Source: Affinundibacterium amnicola (lineage in GTDB: Bacteria > Pseudomonadota > Gammaproteobacteria > Burkholderiales > Burkholderiaceae_D). Taken from it: a stretch of DNA of 64,000 nucleotides. Location: contig NZ_JACOFU010000001.1 of assembly GCF_014284275.1 (NCBI RefSeq), positions 558,001 through 622,000 on the forward strand, written 5' to 3'. A model generated the notes under the pieces. The model did not search any database and was not told the origin of the DNA. It saw only the letters and a program-made list of their open reading frames with translations. The stretch's first letter is position 1; each line of letters begins with the position of its first letter. Below, one piece after another: positions 36,646-47,181 of this stretch. Made by a program: the position numbers and the translations under genes.

Positions 36646-37269
36646 ATGAGCCAATTTTTTCAAATTCATCCCGACAACCCACAGCTACGTTTGATCAAAC
36701 AAGCGGTACAAATTATTGATCAAGGTGGCATCGTCGCTTTGCCGACGGATTCTTGTTATGCACTGGTCTGTCATCTTGATGATAAAGATGCCGTGATGCG
36801 TTTGCGCAGAATTCGTGGCGTCGATGAAAAGCATCATTTGACTTTGTTATGTCGAGATTTATCGGAAATCGCGCAATATGCCAAGGTTGATAATCGCCAG
36901 TTTCGCATGCTGAAGGCGGCAACGCCTGGGCCTTATACCTTTATTCTGGAAGCCACCAAAGAAGTACCGCGTCGCCTAAGTCATCCTTCACGTAAAACTA
37001 TAGGTTTGCGCGTACCAGAAAATCCAATTACTCACGCCTTGCTGGAAGAGTTAAAGCAGCCATTGTTGGGAACCACTCTGATTTTGCCGGATGAAGATGA
37101 GCCATTAACTGACCCTGAATTAGTCCGTGCACGTTTGGAAAAACAAATTGATTTGGTGATTGATGGTGGTGCATGTAGCCTGATTCCAACTACCGTCATT
37201 GATATGACGCAGGAAACGCCGGAGTTGATTCGTCAGGGGCGCGGTGATGCGGCTTTGTTTGGTTTGTAA
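36646..37269 (+). CDS. Sua5/YciO/YrdC-family protein (YciO type)
   Basis: 207 residues, the YciO length (206 in E. coli). Family blocks: GGIVALPTDSCYALVC (nucleotide pocket), KHHLTLLCRDLSEIAQYA, PGPYTFILEATKEVPRR, TIGLRVPENPITHALLEEL and RQGRGDAALFGL. TsaC/Sua5 make threonylcarbamoyl-AMP for tRNA t6A; the YciO branch has a related active site but its role is less certain. ATG 36646 is used; an in-frame TTG at 36622 lies in the hairpin. Followed by the membrane protease gene after 61 bases. Confidence 0.92.
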   Translation: MSQFFQIHPDNPQLRLIKQAVQIIDQGGIVALPTDSCYALVCHLDDKDAVMRLRRIRGVDEKHHLTLLCRDLSEIAQYAKVDNRQFRMLKAATPGPYTFILEATKEVPRRLSHPSRKTIGLRVPENPITHALLEELKQPLLGTTLILPDEDEPLTDPELVRARLEKQIDLVIDGGACSLIPTTVIDMTQETPELIRQGRGDAALFGL

Positions 37270-37330
37270 ATCGCGGAACATAGCGCTTTCACTTGAAAAT
37301 AAAAATTGGAATTAAGGATTAACTCAACTC

Positions 37331-37990
37331 ATGGATGCATTGATACAAACTATCGCGGTATATGCGATTCCTGTCATTTTGGCGATTACCTTGCACGAAG
37401 CTGCGCATGCCTATGCTGCAAAATATTTTGGTGATACGACTGCTTATAGCCAAGGCCGCATGAGTTTAAATCCTATCGTGCATATTGACTTGTTTGGCAC
37501 GATTATTATTCCCGTCGTCTTATACATGGCAACGGATGGGCAGTTTTTGTTTGGTTACGCGAAACCAGTACCCGTTAATTTTGGTGCTTTGCGCAAACCT
37601 AAACGCGACATGGCTTGGGTGTCTTTAGCAGGGCCCGGAGCAAACTTCCTAATGGCATTTTTGTGGATGATCTTGGCGATTCTGCTGGTCGCATTTAAAG
37701 TCGAGCACGAGTTTTTCTATCGAATGGCACAGGCTGGATTGTTGACTAATTTGGTCATGTTTGCATTTAATCTGTTTCCGATTCCGCCTCTTGACGGTGG
37801 ACGTATCTTGACCAGTTTGTTGCCACATCGGCAGGCATATCAATTCGCCAAAATCGAACCCTATGGTTTTTTCATTGTCATGGCTCTGGTTTATTTTAAG
37901 ATTCTGCAATTTTGGATGTACCCATTGATGAACATCGCGCAGTCAATTTTGCAATTTGTGTTGACGCCATTCACAATGTTTTTAAAGTGA
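37331..37990 (+). CDS. Site-2-protease-like membrane metallopeptidase (M50)
   Basis: 219-residue polytopic inner-membrane protein. The zinc motif HEAAH occurs in TLHEAAHAYAAKYFGD (about 22-37) and the third-ligand motif in NLFPIPPLDGGRIL, both within hydrophobic helices. It lacks the PDZ domains of RseP, so it belongs to the short M50 group of unknown substrate. It precedes the methyltransferase gene by six bases and follows yciO, so a small operon is likely. Confidence 0.92.
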   Translation: MDALIQTIAVYAIPVILAITLHEAAHAYAAKYFGDTTAYSQGRMSLNPIVHIDLFGTIIIPVVLYMATDGQFLFGYAKPVPVNFGALRKPKRDMAWVSLAGPGANFLMAFLWMILAILLVAFKVEHEFFYRMAQAGLLTNLVMFAFNLFPIPPLDGGRILTSLLPHRQAYQFAKIEPYGFFIVMALVYFKILQFWMYPLMNIAQSILQFVLTPFTMFLK

Positions 37991-37996
37991 GTTTTT

Positions 37997-38539
37997 GTGA
38001 GTAATAGTAATCCTTCGTCATGGGTGCTGCGCTTTTTTGAGGAAATTCCCCGGTCAAAAGATCCCGTACTCGACTTAGCCTGCGGCTCAGGCCGCCACAC
38101 TCGTTTGTTAATTGCGGCTGGTTACGATGTCTGGGCAGTTGATCGTGATGCAGATTCTTTGTCTGAATTAGAAAAAATTGGGGCAAATTGTCTACATATC
38201 GATTTGGAACAAGATGGTTTTAAATGGCCGTTTGCAAGCGAACAATTTGCTGGCATCATCGTGACCAATTATCTACATCGCCCCTTAATGCCTTTGATTT
38301 TGTCCTCTCTTGCAGATAATGGTGTGTTGATTTACGAGACCTTTGCGATTGGTAATGAAAAATATGGCAGGCCTCGTAACCCTGATTTTCTGCTACAAGA
38401 AAATGAATTGTTAACGCATTTTGTCGGTGTTGAGTCTGCAACTTGGCGCCAACAATGTCTTGCTTTTGAACATACCTATGTCAACCAAACCACTGAAGCT
38501 ATCGTTCAAAGAATTTGCATCCGACGTTTGCGCAAATAA
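37997..38539 (+). CDS. Class I SAM-dependent methyltransferase
   Basis: 180 residues. Motif I is VLDLACGSGRHTRLL (about 24-38), the acidic end of strand 2 is VDRD, and the motif IV region reads FAGIIVTNYLHRPL. This is the TehB/UbiE-like Rossmann fold with no extra substrate domain. Start is GTG 37997, six bases after the protease stop, suggesting translational coupling. Substrate cannot be inferred. Confidence 0.85.
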   Translation: MSNSNPSSWVLRFFEEIPRSKDPVLDLACGSGRHTRLLIAAGYDVWAVDRDADSLSELEKIGANCLHIDLEQDGFKWPFASEQFAGIIVTNYLHRPLMPLILSSLADNGVLIYETFAIGNEKYGRPRNPDFLLQENELLTHFVGVESATWRQQCLAFEHTYVNQTTEAIVQRICIRRLRK

Positions 38540-38747
38540 GTCTCGACTCAGTGCGTGACTTTTTTTGCAGATGTCGATAGTTTTGTTCGATATTTCAACT
38601 TAATTTTCCACCCGCCAAGTTTGTCGCCAGTTTGGTTTCTGTCAGGATAAGATTTGCTGTTGATTCTTCTTGAATCTGCCCTCGATTCTCTCCCATAGCA
38701 GGTAACGATCCGCTACAATAATGGCTTTACTTTTTCCACGCGCTAAG

Positions 38748-39632
38748 ATGACAACGATACAAGGAAGTTTGGTCGCGATTGTGACCCCTATGCATGCCGA
38801 TGGCAGTCTCGATATTCCAACGCTGCGCAAGCTGATCGACTGGCATATCGCCGAAGGTACGGACGGCATCGTGATTGTCGGCACTACTGGCGAATCGCCG
38901 ACTGTGAGTGTTGAAGAGCATTGCGAGTTGATTCGTATCGCCGTGGAGCACACGAATAAACGTGTACCGATTATTGCTGGTTCAGGTGGTAATTCCACAG
39001 TTGAAGCGATCGCTTTGACCAAGTTTGCCAAAGAAGCCGGTGCCGATGCATCTTTGCAGGTTGTGCCTTACTACAATCGACCTACGCAAGAAGGTATGTA
39101 TCAGCATTTCAAGAAAATTGCTGAGTCAGTTGATATTCCTATTATTTTGTACAACGTGCCTGGCCGTACTGTGGCCGATATGTCGAATGAGACCATTGCT
39201 CGTCTGGCGCAGCTGCCGGGTATCATTGGTATCAAAGAAGCTAGCGGCAATGTAGGTCGTGATCTCGAATTATTGTGTATGGTGCCAAAATCATTTGCGG
39301 TGTATTCAGGCGATGATCCTACTGCGATGACTTTGATGTTCTGTGGTGGTAAAGGTAATATTTCCGTGACCGCCAATGTTGCGCCACGTGCTATGCACGA
39401 ATTATGTGCTGCAGCCATGCAGGGCAATATTGCGAAAGCAGTTGAAATAAATAATCGCTTAATTCCTTTGCATGCCAAGTTATTTGTTGAACCTAATCCA
39501 GTACCAGTCAAATGGGCTCTGGCAGAAATGGGTTTGATGCCAGCTGGAATTCGTTTGCCTTTGGTTAGCCTTTCTAGCCAATATCATGATATTGTTCGTT
39601 CCGCTTTACGTGAAGCAGGTGTATTGCAATAA
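38748..39632 (+). CDS. dapA: 4-hydroxy-tetrahydrodipicolinate synthase
   Basis: Condenses pyruvate with aspartate semialdehyde, first step to diaminopimelate and lysine. 294 residues; catalytic residues appear as the GTTGES threonine pair, Y135 (LYNVPGRT) and Schiff-base K163 (GIKEASG); [16 protein letters not shown] is conserved. An earlier ATG (38721) is in frame, but a TACAAT -10 box at 38714-38719 would start transcription after it, and relatives begin at MTTI-like residues, so ATG 38748 is chosen. BamC follows, a common proteobacterial order. Confidence 0.95.
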   Translation: MTTIQGSLVAIVTPMHADGSLDIPTLRKLIDWHIAEGTDGIVIVGTTGESPTVSVEEHCELIRIAVEHTNKRVPIIAGSGGNSTVEAIALTKFAKEAGADASLQVVPYYNRPTQEGMYQHFKKIAESVDIPIILYNVPGRTVADMSNETIARLAQLPGIIGIKEASGNVGRDLELLCMVPKSFAVYSGDDPTAMTLMFCGGKGNISVTANVAPRAMHELCAAAMQGNIAKAVEINNRLIPLHAKLFVEPNPVPVKWALAEMGLMPAGIRLPLVSLSSQYHDIVRSALREAGVLQ

Positions 39633-39729
39633 GAGTTTTTGACGAGTGCGCATGGATTAATCATGGTAGGGGACAAGCACTCGTGCATACATGTATATTT
39701 AATTGATTACAATTCGTAGGGATTTTCAC

Positions 39730-40932
39730 ATGGCAAAAAGCGTTGTTGCTAATAAAAAGATGGTTCGTGCTTTAGCATTGGCTGGCGTAATTGGAATTAC
39801 GGGTTTTTCTACTGGTTGTAGTTTTGTAGGGAATATTGCTGAATCAAATCGTATTGACTATAAGAGTGCGAGTAAGGCTAAAGTCACATCTTTGGAAGTC
39901 CCACCAGATTTAACGCAGATTCGTCGCGATAGTCGCTTTTCAATTCCTGATGCAGAACAAGGTAGCGCGACTGCTTCTTCATACGCGGCAAAGCGTGCTG
40001 GCGGTGCAGTTGCGACCGCTAATGGCGTCGTGGCACCGAATCAATTGAAAGATATGCGTATTGAGCGTAATGGAACGCAGCGCTACTTAGTTGTCAAATT
40101 GAGTCCTGAAATTTTGTGGCCTCAGTTAAAAGATTTTTGGCAAGAGCAGGGCTTCCTGATCAACCTTGAAAATGAATCGACGGGTGTGATGGAAACGGAT
40201 TGGGCTGAGAATCGTGGAAAAATTCCGCAAGATTTAATTCGTTCCACGATTGGCAAAGTATTTGATGGTTTATATTCAACGGGTGAGCGTGATAAGTTTC
40301 GTACCCGAGTTGAGCGTAGTCCGACTGGCGAAGTAGAGGTTTATGTCAGCCATCGTGGCGCGCAGGAAGTATTGACTGGAAGCGATAAGAGCAATACAGC
40401 TTGGACTTCACGTGCGAATGATGCTGGATTAGAAGCTGAGTTCTTGTCTCGACTAATGTTGCGTCTGGGCGCAGACGAAACGAAGGCGAAAGCGGTCGTC
40501 GCAGCGGCTACAAACCCTACAGATGCTGGTGCGGTTTCGACTGGTGCACCACGATCTAAATTGCTTAGCTTAAATGATCTGAGCTACTTGGAGACTGATG
40601 AAGGCTTTGATCGCTCATGGCGTCGCGTCGGACTGGCATTGGATCGTATCGGCTTTACGATTGAAGATAGAGATCGTTCAAAAGGTATTTATTTTGTGCG
40701 TTATATAGATCAAGATATTGATGCGAAAACAAAGGGAGCTAGTGAAGGTTTCTTTGCGCGTTTGTTCTCTTGGGGCTCTAGTGATGCAGCAAAAGATGGC
40801 GAGAAATATCGTATCTTAGTGCGTGACGCTGGGGAGTTGAGTCGTGTTACCGTGCACGGTGAAGACGGTAAGGTTTCAGCTTCACCTGTTGCTAGTAAGA
40901 TTTTGAAAGTTCTGAACGAACAATTGAAGTGA
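39730..40932 (+). CDS. bamC: Outer-membrane assembly lipoprotein BamC
   Basis: Lipoprotein of the BAM complex that inserts beta-barrel proteins. 400 residues from ATG 39730 with a lipobox ending TGC (Cys30); a start at ATG 39760 would give a shorter signal peptide with Cys20 and cannot be excluded. Features: IDYKSASKAKVTSLEVPPDLT just after the signal (the BamD-binding tail), then two helix-grip domains (WPQLKDFWQEQGF and WRRVGLALDRIGF). Follows dapA, as in many proteobacteria. A strong terminator follows. Confidence 0.93.
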   Translation: MAKSVVANKKMVRALALAGVIGITGFSTGCSFVGNIAESNRIDYKSASKAKVTSLEVPPDLTQIRRDSRFSIPDAEQGSATASSYAAKRAGGAVATANGVVAPNQLKDMRIERNGTQRYLVVKLSPEILWPQLKDFWQEQGFLINLENESTGVMETDWAENRGKIPQDLIRSTIGKVFDGLYSTGERDKFRTRVERSPTGEVEVYVSHRGAQEVLTGSDKSNTAWTSRANDAGLEAEFLSRLMLRLGADETKAKAVVAAATNPTDAGAVSTGAPRSKLLSLNDLSYLETDEGFDRSWRRVGLALDRIGFTIEDRDRSKGIYFVRYIDQDIDAKTKGASEGFFARLFSWGSSDAAKDGEKYRILVRDAGELSRVTVHGEDGKVSASPVASKILKVLNEQLK

Positions 40933-40945
40933 TCGATGTTTAAGT

Positions 40946-40975
40946 AAAAAAAGCGGATTTTAATCCGCTTTTTTT
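40946..40975 (+). terminator. Intrinsic terminator of bamC
   Basis: GCGGATT-TTA-AATCCGC-type stem (40953-40968) with A-run before and seven T after. Confidence 0.9.
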
Positions 40976-41040
40976 ACGCCCATAGCTTTAAGAGCATTGC
41001 TTGGGATCTACATCTTGCAGTTGCCTCAATCTCGAGGCGC

Positions 41041-41068
41041 AAAAAAGCCGGTCAATGACCGGCTTTTC
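41041..41068 (-). terminator. Intrinsic terminator of the Ala-rich lipoprotein gene
   Basis: GCCGGTC (41047-41053), loop AAT, GACCGGC (41057-41063). On the minus strand it is followed by six T. It lies 22 bases after the lipoprotein stop codon. Confidence 0.9.
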
Positions 41069-41085
41069 TTTAAAAAGTAATAAAA

Positions 41086-41322
41086 TTACTTAGATGCTGC
41101 TGCAGAAGCTGCAGCTGGTGCTGCTTCAGCTGCTGGAGATGCTGCAGACGCTGCTGCGTCAGCTGCTGGTGCAGATGCTGGAGCTGCTTCAGCTGGTGCA
41201 GATGCTGGTGCAGATGCTGGAGCTGCTTCAACTGCTGGTGTAGAAGCTGGTGTTTCAGCTGGTTTGTTGCATGCTACCAAAGCTACTGCCAACATAGAAA
41301 CGAGCAAAAGTGATTTTTTCAT
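41086..41322 (-). CDS. Alanine/proline-rich small lipoprotein
   Basis: 78 residues. A clear lipoprotein signal peptide (MKKSLLLVSMLAVALVACN, lipobox LVAC, Cys18) is followed by an almost pure Ala/Pro/Ser/Glu low-complexity tail with repeats of APAS and AEAAPA. There is no folded domain. It probably sits in the outer membrane facing the periplasm, as a spacer or wall-interacting protein; no family recognised. It has its own terminator and a palindrome in its upstream region. The matching frame on the other strand is not credible. Confidence 0.82.
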   Translation of the reverse strand: MKKSLLLVSMLAVALVACNKPAETPASTPAVEAAPASAPASAPAEAAPASAPAADAAASAASPAAEAAPAAASAAASK

Positions 41323-41371
41323 GTTTTTACTTTCAAAAAATAGATCTAAAAAAACAACAAACTTGCGATGA

Positions 41372-41389
41372 ATAATTACCGGTAATTAT
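41372..41389. promoter_or_regulatory. 18-bp perfect palindrome upstream of the lipoprotein gene
   Basis: ATAATTACC-GGTAATTAT with no spacer, 50 bases upstream of the lipoprotein ATG. Size and symmetry suit an operator for a dimeric regulator. The rest of 41323-41637 shows no gene. Confidence 0.45.
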
Positions 41390-41637
41390 CGCTCAATAGG
41401 TTAAGCCGTCGGCACAAAAATCAAAAAGATCTTGCGATTCCTTCGAAACTTTCCTAACCGCGAATTATAATGAGTTTTCTGTCAATCGAATACACCTGAA
41501 GCGACTTTTTTGGAAAAAAATACGCTTATTTACGGAATTCATCGCGAATGGGCTTATTCACTGTTGTATGTGGATCAAAAAGCGATAAACATCGAGAAAA
41601 ATGCTGAAATTTCACTGTGATTTTCAGCTGGAAAAAT

Positions 41638-42777
41638 CTAGTTCTTATCGAGTTCTAGCCAACCATCTTCATACCAAATACAGAAGGCCTCCATGACATC
41701 ATCCGATGCCTTTGTCATTTCATCCGCACTTAGATTTCTTTGATTCGCCAATTGGCTCAAAGTCTGTTTATCGACTTTGCCAACGCTAAATGACTCGCCA
41801 TTGATGAAGATATGCTTAGCTTGGTACAGCATTTGTGTTTTGAGTGCTAAGCGAACGCCGTATTTTAATGCCGCTTGTGTGAATTTCTTTGGCGGTAAGG
41901 GCTTTTCTGGAGAATCGAAGAACACACTTGATTTAGGCTCGGTCAAATACTCCCCTAAGAAAATCGCCATGTCTTCTTTGTTCAGGCTAATCTTGGCAAG
42001 CTCTGCAGCGACCTTGTCTATCATTGATTCACCAAGTTCTGCGGGATTTTTACTCGCTTTCAGCTCTGGATCCGCGTATCGACCTGGTAGCTCGATGGTG
42101 TCTGCCATAAATTGGAGGAAACCTTCACCAAGCTCTTGGTAAGAGGGGGATTTGAATCCAATTGAGTAAGTCATGCATTCGTTGAGTGCTACACCGTCAT
42201 GTGCGTAATGAGGGGGCAGGTAAAGCATGTCACCAGGTTCTAATACAAACTCTTGTTCACACTTGAAGTTGCGTAATATTTTTAGTGGCATGCCTTCAAT
42301 TAAAGTCAGATCTTTTTGCGCACTGATCTGCCAGCGGCGTTGTCCATGCGCTTGTAGTAAGAACACATCATAGGAATCAAAGTGCGGTCCTACGCCGCCG
42401 CCTTCGCGCGCATAGCTGATCATCAAGTCGTCTAGACGGGCATCTGGTGCAAAACGGAACTGCCGTAGTAGTTCATTTGCTTTTTCTTGGTGCAAATTGA
42501 CACCTTGAACTAATAAGGTCCAATCCTTTTTTTCTTTGACAGGAATTTTGTCTATTGGCCCATTTTTCATTTCCCAATGTTGTTTGAAAAAACAAATCAG
42601 GCGTGACTCCACGTCGTCCCGGCTGGCCATCTCGAACAATTCTTCTGGGCTAAATAAGGGTTTAAAGTCGGGAATCGCTTGACGAATCAGCAAAGGCTTT
42701 TTTTGCCAGTAAGTAGTGAAAAATTCTTCAGGTGAAATGCCACCCAATAAAGTGAGAGGAGAGGACAGTTTTTTCAT
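41638..42777 (-). CDS. roxA: Ribosomal protein L16 arginine hydroxylase RoxA/YcfD-like
   Basis: JmjC-type 2-oxoglutarate/Fe(II) oxygenase of the YcfD/MINA53 family; the E. coli protein hydroxylates Arg81 of L16. 379 residues from ATG 42777 (family-like MKK start); the frame also allows ATG 42789. Iron ligands are H132 and D134 (GPHFDSYDVF) and H193 (LPPHYAHDG). The N-terminal EEFFTTYWQKKPLLIRQA and the C-terminal winged-helix part are family features. Divergent from the FKBP gene. Confidence 0.9.
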   Translation of the reverse strand: MKKLSSPLTLLGGISPEEFFTTYWQKKPLLIRQAIPDFKPLFSPEELFEMASRDDVESRLICFFKQHWEMKNGPIDKIPVKEKKDWTLLVQGVNLHQEKANELLRQFRFAPDARLDDLMISYAREGGGVGPHFDSYDVFLLQAHGQRRWQISAQKDLTLIEGMPLKILRNFKCEQEFVLEPGDMLYLPPHYAHDGVALNECMTYSIGFKSPSYQELGEGFLQFMADTIELPGRYADPELKASKNPAELGESMIDKVAAELAKISLNKEDMAIFLGEYLTEPKSSVFFDSPEKPLPPKKFTQAALKYGVRLALKTQMLYQAKHIFINGESFSVGKVDKQTLSQLANQRNLSADEMTKASDDVMEAFCIWYEDGWLELDKN

Positions 42778-42894
42778 GGTGCGATGCATGCCAAGGTAAA
42801 TAAAAAGTTCAGGCAGGATAAATCATAGACGCCACTTGAGGAAGGTATAATGCGTGATGCAACACAAAAGATCTGAAAATTTTAAGGAAATAGT

Positions 42895-43425
42895 ATGAAA
42901 ATTGCCAAAAATACCGTGGTGACGGTCGAATACAGTTTGTCTGATACGTTAGGCAATCTGATTGAGCAAGGACAAGAGCCGATGGTATATCTGCACGGTG
43001 GCTATGAAAACACCTTGCCGAAAATCGAAGAAGCGCTCGACGGTAAAGAAGTCGGTTTTAATGACACAATTCAGGTAGAGCCAGAAGATGCGTTTGGTGA
43101 ATATGATGCTGAGTTGGTGAAAATGGAAGAGCGTAGTCGCTTGCCATCTCCGATCGAAGTTGGAATGCAGTTTGAAGGAACACCCGATGACGATGAAGAC
43201 GGCGAAAGTTTAATTTTCACTGTGACTGAAATCGCGGAAGATAAAGTGGTTTTAGACGGCAATCATCCTTTGGCGGGAATTGCGCTGCGATTTACGCTGA
43301 ATGTGATTGACGTGCGTGAAGCAAGCTCAGAGGAGATCGCCCATGGCCACGTACACGGTGCGCATGGACATCCAGATGATGACGAAGAAGAGGACGGAGA
43401 GTACCGTTCATATCCTTTGCATTAA
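42895..43425 (+). CDS. FKBP-type peptidyl-prolyl isomerase (SlyD-like)
   Basis: 176 residues. SlyD-type fold: TVEYSLSDTLGNLIE, YLHGGYENTLPKIEEAL, an inserted IF chaperone domain (residues about 65-125) and NHPLAGIALRFTLNVIDVR. The C-terminal tail HGHVHGAHGHPDDDEEE is rich in His and acidic residues and could bind nickel or copper, as the longer E. coli SlyD tail does; no Cys is present. AAGGAAA eight bases upstream supports ATG 42895. Divergent from roxA. Confidence 0.92.
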   Translation: MKIAKNTVVTVEYSLSDTLGNLIEQGQEPMVYLHGGYENTLPKIEEALDGKEVGFNDTIQVEPEDAFGEYDAELVKMEERSRLPSPIEVGMQFEGTPDDDEDGESLIFTVTEIAEDKVVLDGNHPLAGIALRFTLNVIDVREASSEEIAHGHVHGAHGHPDDDEEEDGEYRSYPLH

Positions 43426-43510
43426 CTTGTCGTTAGCAGAGTCGTTTTAGCAGTATTTTTGGTAAAGCCAGTATCTCGACACTGGCTTTATTTTATTCTG
43501 CAGCGTAAAT

Positions 43511-44422
43511 TTAATTACGTTGAGTCTTCTTGCGAGTCTCGGCAATATTTTTGCAAAGTTGCTCGGTCGCATCTAGCACACGTGGGCCGGCACGATGCAA
43601 CCAATCGCCTTGAATGCTGTAGAGATTGTGTTTTTTGACCGCTTGCAAATTTGGAAAATCCTCCCAGTTTTTGCGTAACTTTGTATTGTCCTTGCCACTA
43701 CTAAAAATCAGTTCTGGATTGGCTGCCAACAGAGCTTCTACCGAGATAGTGGAGCTGATATCTTTCAATTCGGCAAAAACATTGCGTCCACCGCATAAAT
43801 CAATCATTTTTGAGATGAAATGTTCCTGATTGATTGTCATTAATGGGCTTTGGACCATTTGATGAAAGACACTAATGGGTTTTTCTTTGTCTTTTAAGCG
43901 ATAGGTGGATGTGAGATTTTGTAGTCGATCGCGAAATTGCTTGGCATTGGCTACGCCAACAGATTCCGTGCCACTTAGCTTGGCAATTCGTTCAATTGAG
44001 CTGGCGATATCATCAAAATTATGCGGTTCGCTTTCAAACACCGTTACCTTATTCTCGCGTAATTTTTTTGTTAGTTGCTTGGCATTGCCTGTTCCCCAGA
44101 TGATCACCAGATCAGGTTTTAAGGCAAGTAAACGTTCTAAATCCAATGCAAAAATGTTGCCCACTGACGTGATGTGTTTTGCCGCTTCGGGGTAGTCACT
44201 GTATTCACTGACGCCGATCAGGAGGTGACCTGCGCCAGCGGCAAAAATAAGCTCCGTTACATGCGGCGCTAAGCTAATGATACGTTTTGCTGGTTGCGTT
44301 AGATTGACTGTTCGCTTTCCATCATCAATGACTTGAAGCTGCGCATAACTTGGTGGAATAGCTGCGATGCTAAGTATCGCAGCGATCAGGCAGCGGTAAT
44401 GTAGGGAGCGTAAATGCATCAT
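43511..44422 (-). CDS. Periplasmic cobalamin/iron-type substrate-binding protein (BtuF-like)
   Basis: 303 residues. Signal peptide CLIAAILSIAAIPPSYA, then a helical-backbone (cluster A-II) binding protein: PAKRIISLAPHVTELIFAAGAG, ITSVGNIFALDLERLLALKPDLVI, and a C-terminal HRAGPRVLDATEQLC. This is the BtuF-type pattern, but no permease or ATPase is next to it, so the ligand (corrinoid or siderophore) is uncertain. ATG 44422 (or 44419) is preferred to the TTG at 44425. Last gene of a minus-strand row after panC, 20 bases apart. Confidence 0.88.
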   Translation of the reverse strand: MMHLRSLHYRCLIAAILSIAAIPPSYAQLQVIDDGKRTVNLTQPAKRIISLAPHVTELIFAAGAGHLLIGVSEYSDYPEAAKHITSVGNIFALDLERLLALKPDLVIIWGTGNAKQLTKKLRENKVTVFESEPHNFDDIASSIERIAKLSGTESVGVANAKQFRDRLQNLTSTYRLKDKEKPISVFHQMVQSPLMTINQEHFISKMIDLCGGRNVFAELKDISSTISVEALLAANPELIFSSGKDNTKLRKNWEDFPNLQAVKKHNLYSIQGDWLHRAGPRVLDATEQLCKNIAETRKKTQRN

Positions 44423-44442
44423 CAAATTGGTTTCAGTGTGAA

Positions 44443-46175
<1,733 letters not shown>

Positions 46176-46231
46176 GCGTCTGAGCTTTCGAAGCCAAGCG
46201 TTTAGAGCTTAGTGGCCAGCTTCAATGGCGA

Positions 46232-46441
46232 TTAATTTTTGTTTTGGTAAACGTAGGGCTGCTGATTAACACGTGCTTCCGCTGCGCGACGTTGGTTATC
46301 AAGATCAACAGGTGTTTTATCCCATAGTAGGGCACGTCCATCACGTTGACCTTGTTCCATCGTTGGATTTGCTTCTTTTAAGCCATTAATGAACTGTGTG
46401 GCTTCAGATTGATAGAGAGAAAATTGTTTGGAAAATTTCAT
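46232..46441 (-). CDS. DUF3460-family small protein
   Basis: 69 residues. Pattern SEATQFINGLKEANPTMEQGQ, then GRALLWDKTPVDLDNQRR, then ARVNQQPYVYQ is that of DUF3460, a small betaproteobacterial family of unknown function usually beside scpA. AAAGGA before ATG supports the start. Soluble, no membrane segment. Name is by recall; function unknown. Confidence 0.87.
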   Translation of the reverse strand: MKFSKQFSLYQSEATQFINGLKEANPTMEQGQRDGRALLWDKTPVDLDNQRRAAEARVNQQPYVYQNKN

Positions 46442-46608
46442 TGTTTTTCAATCGAAAGGATAAATGGTTAACTGCTGTAGTCGCTGTTATGGTAACGACA
46501 GTCGGGGTTGGCATTTTACCCTGTAATCGTTCTTTTTCTGACGATTAGAGTAGATATTCCCACGAAATGTTGCTTATGAAGATTTCAGGGTAAATAAAGT
46601 GAAGCCCA

Positions 46609-47172
46609 TTACTCTTTGGCTCTGATGATGTTTTCAAATTGCGTCATGCGACTTAATAATAAAGACGGATCAGTTTCTTTAATGAGCAAAGCATTCTGTT
46701 CTGGTTTTAAAAATCCTGAGTAGACAGCATGTTCGAGAAACTGTAATAAATGGTCGTAAAAGCCATTTACATTGAGTAATCCTAGTGGTTTCTGATGAAA
46801 GCCTAGTTGCAACCAGGTAAACATCTCAAATAATTCTTCTAATGTGCCAATGCCGCCAGGCATCGCGATAAAGCCGTCTGATAATTCTGCCATCAGCGCT
46901 TTACGTTCATGCATGTTGGCCACTACATGCAATTTACTTAATTGGCTATGTCCCACTTCTCGATCAAGTAAGGCTTGCGGAATGACGCCAGTAACATGTC
47001 CACCCAACCGTAAGACTTCATCTGCGACCGCTTTCATTAGTCCGACATCACCACCGCCATAGACCAGCTCTTGATTATGTAGGACCAGTTGACTGGCTAA
47101 AGACTTTGCCGCTTGTTGAAAAGCAGGCGAGTTGCCGCTCGCGGAACCACAGTAGACACAAACAGATTTCAT
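46609..47172 (-). CDS. LOG-family (cytokinin riboside 5'-monophosphate phosphoribohydrolase) protein
   Basis: 187 residues. N-terminal VCVYCGSASGNSPAF and the signature PGGIGTLEELFEMFTW (residues 104-119) identify the Lonely-Guy/lysine-decarboxylase-like family; known members cut N6-modified AMP to free base. True substrate in bacteria such as this is uncertain, and may be AMP. Located nine bases after the TetR gene, so likely co-transcribed and perhaps autoregulated. Confidence 0.92.
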   Translation of the reverse strand: MKSVCVYCGSASGNSPAFQQAAKSLASQLVLHNQELVYGGGDVGLMKAVADEVLRLGGHVTGVIPQALLDREVGHSQLSKLHVVANMHERKALMAELSDGFIAMPGGIGTLEELFEMFTWLQLGFHQKPLGLLNVNGFYDHLLQFLEHAVYSGFLKPEQNALLIKETDPSLLLSRMTQFENIIRAKE

Positions 47173-47181
47173 ATTACAAAC

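Noticed and set aside
39642-39684. ACGAGTGC/GCACTCGT inverted repeat between dapA and bamC
   Set aside because: Only 8 bp with a 27-base loop and no T-run; too weak to call a terminator or operator.
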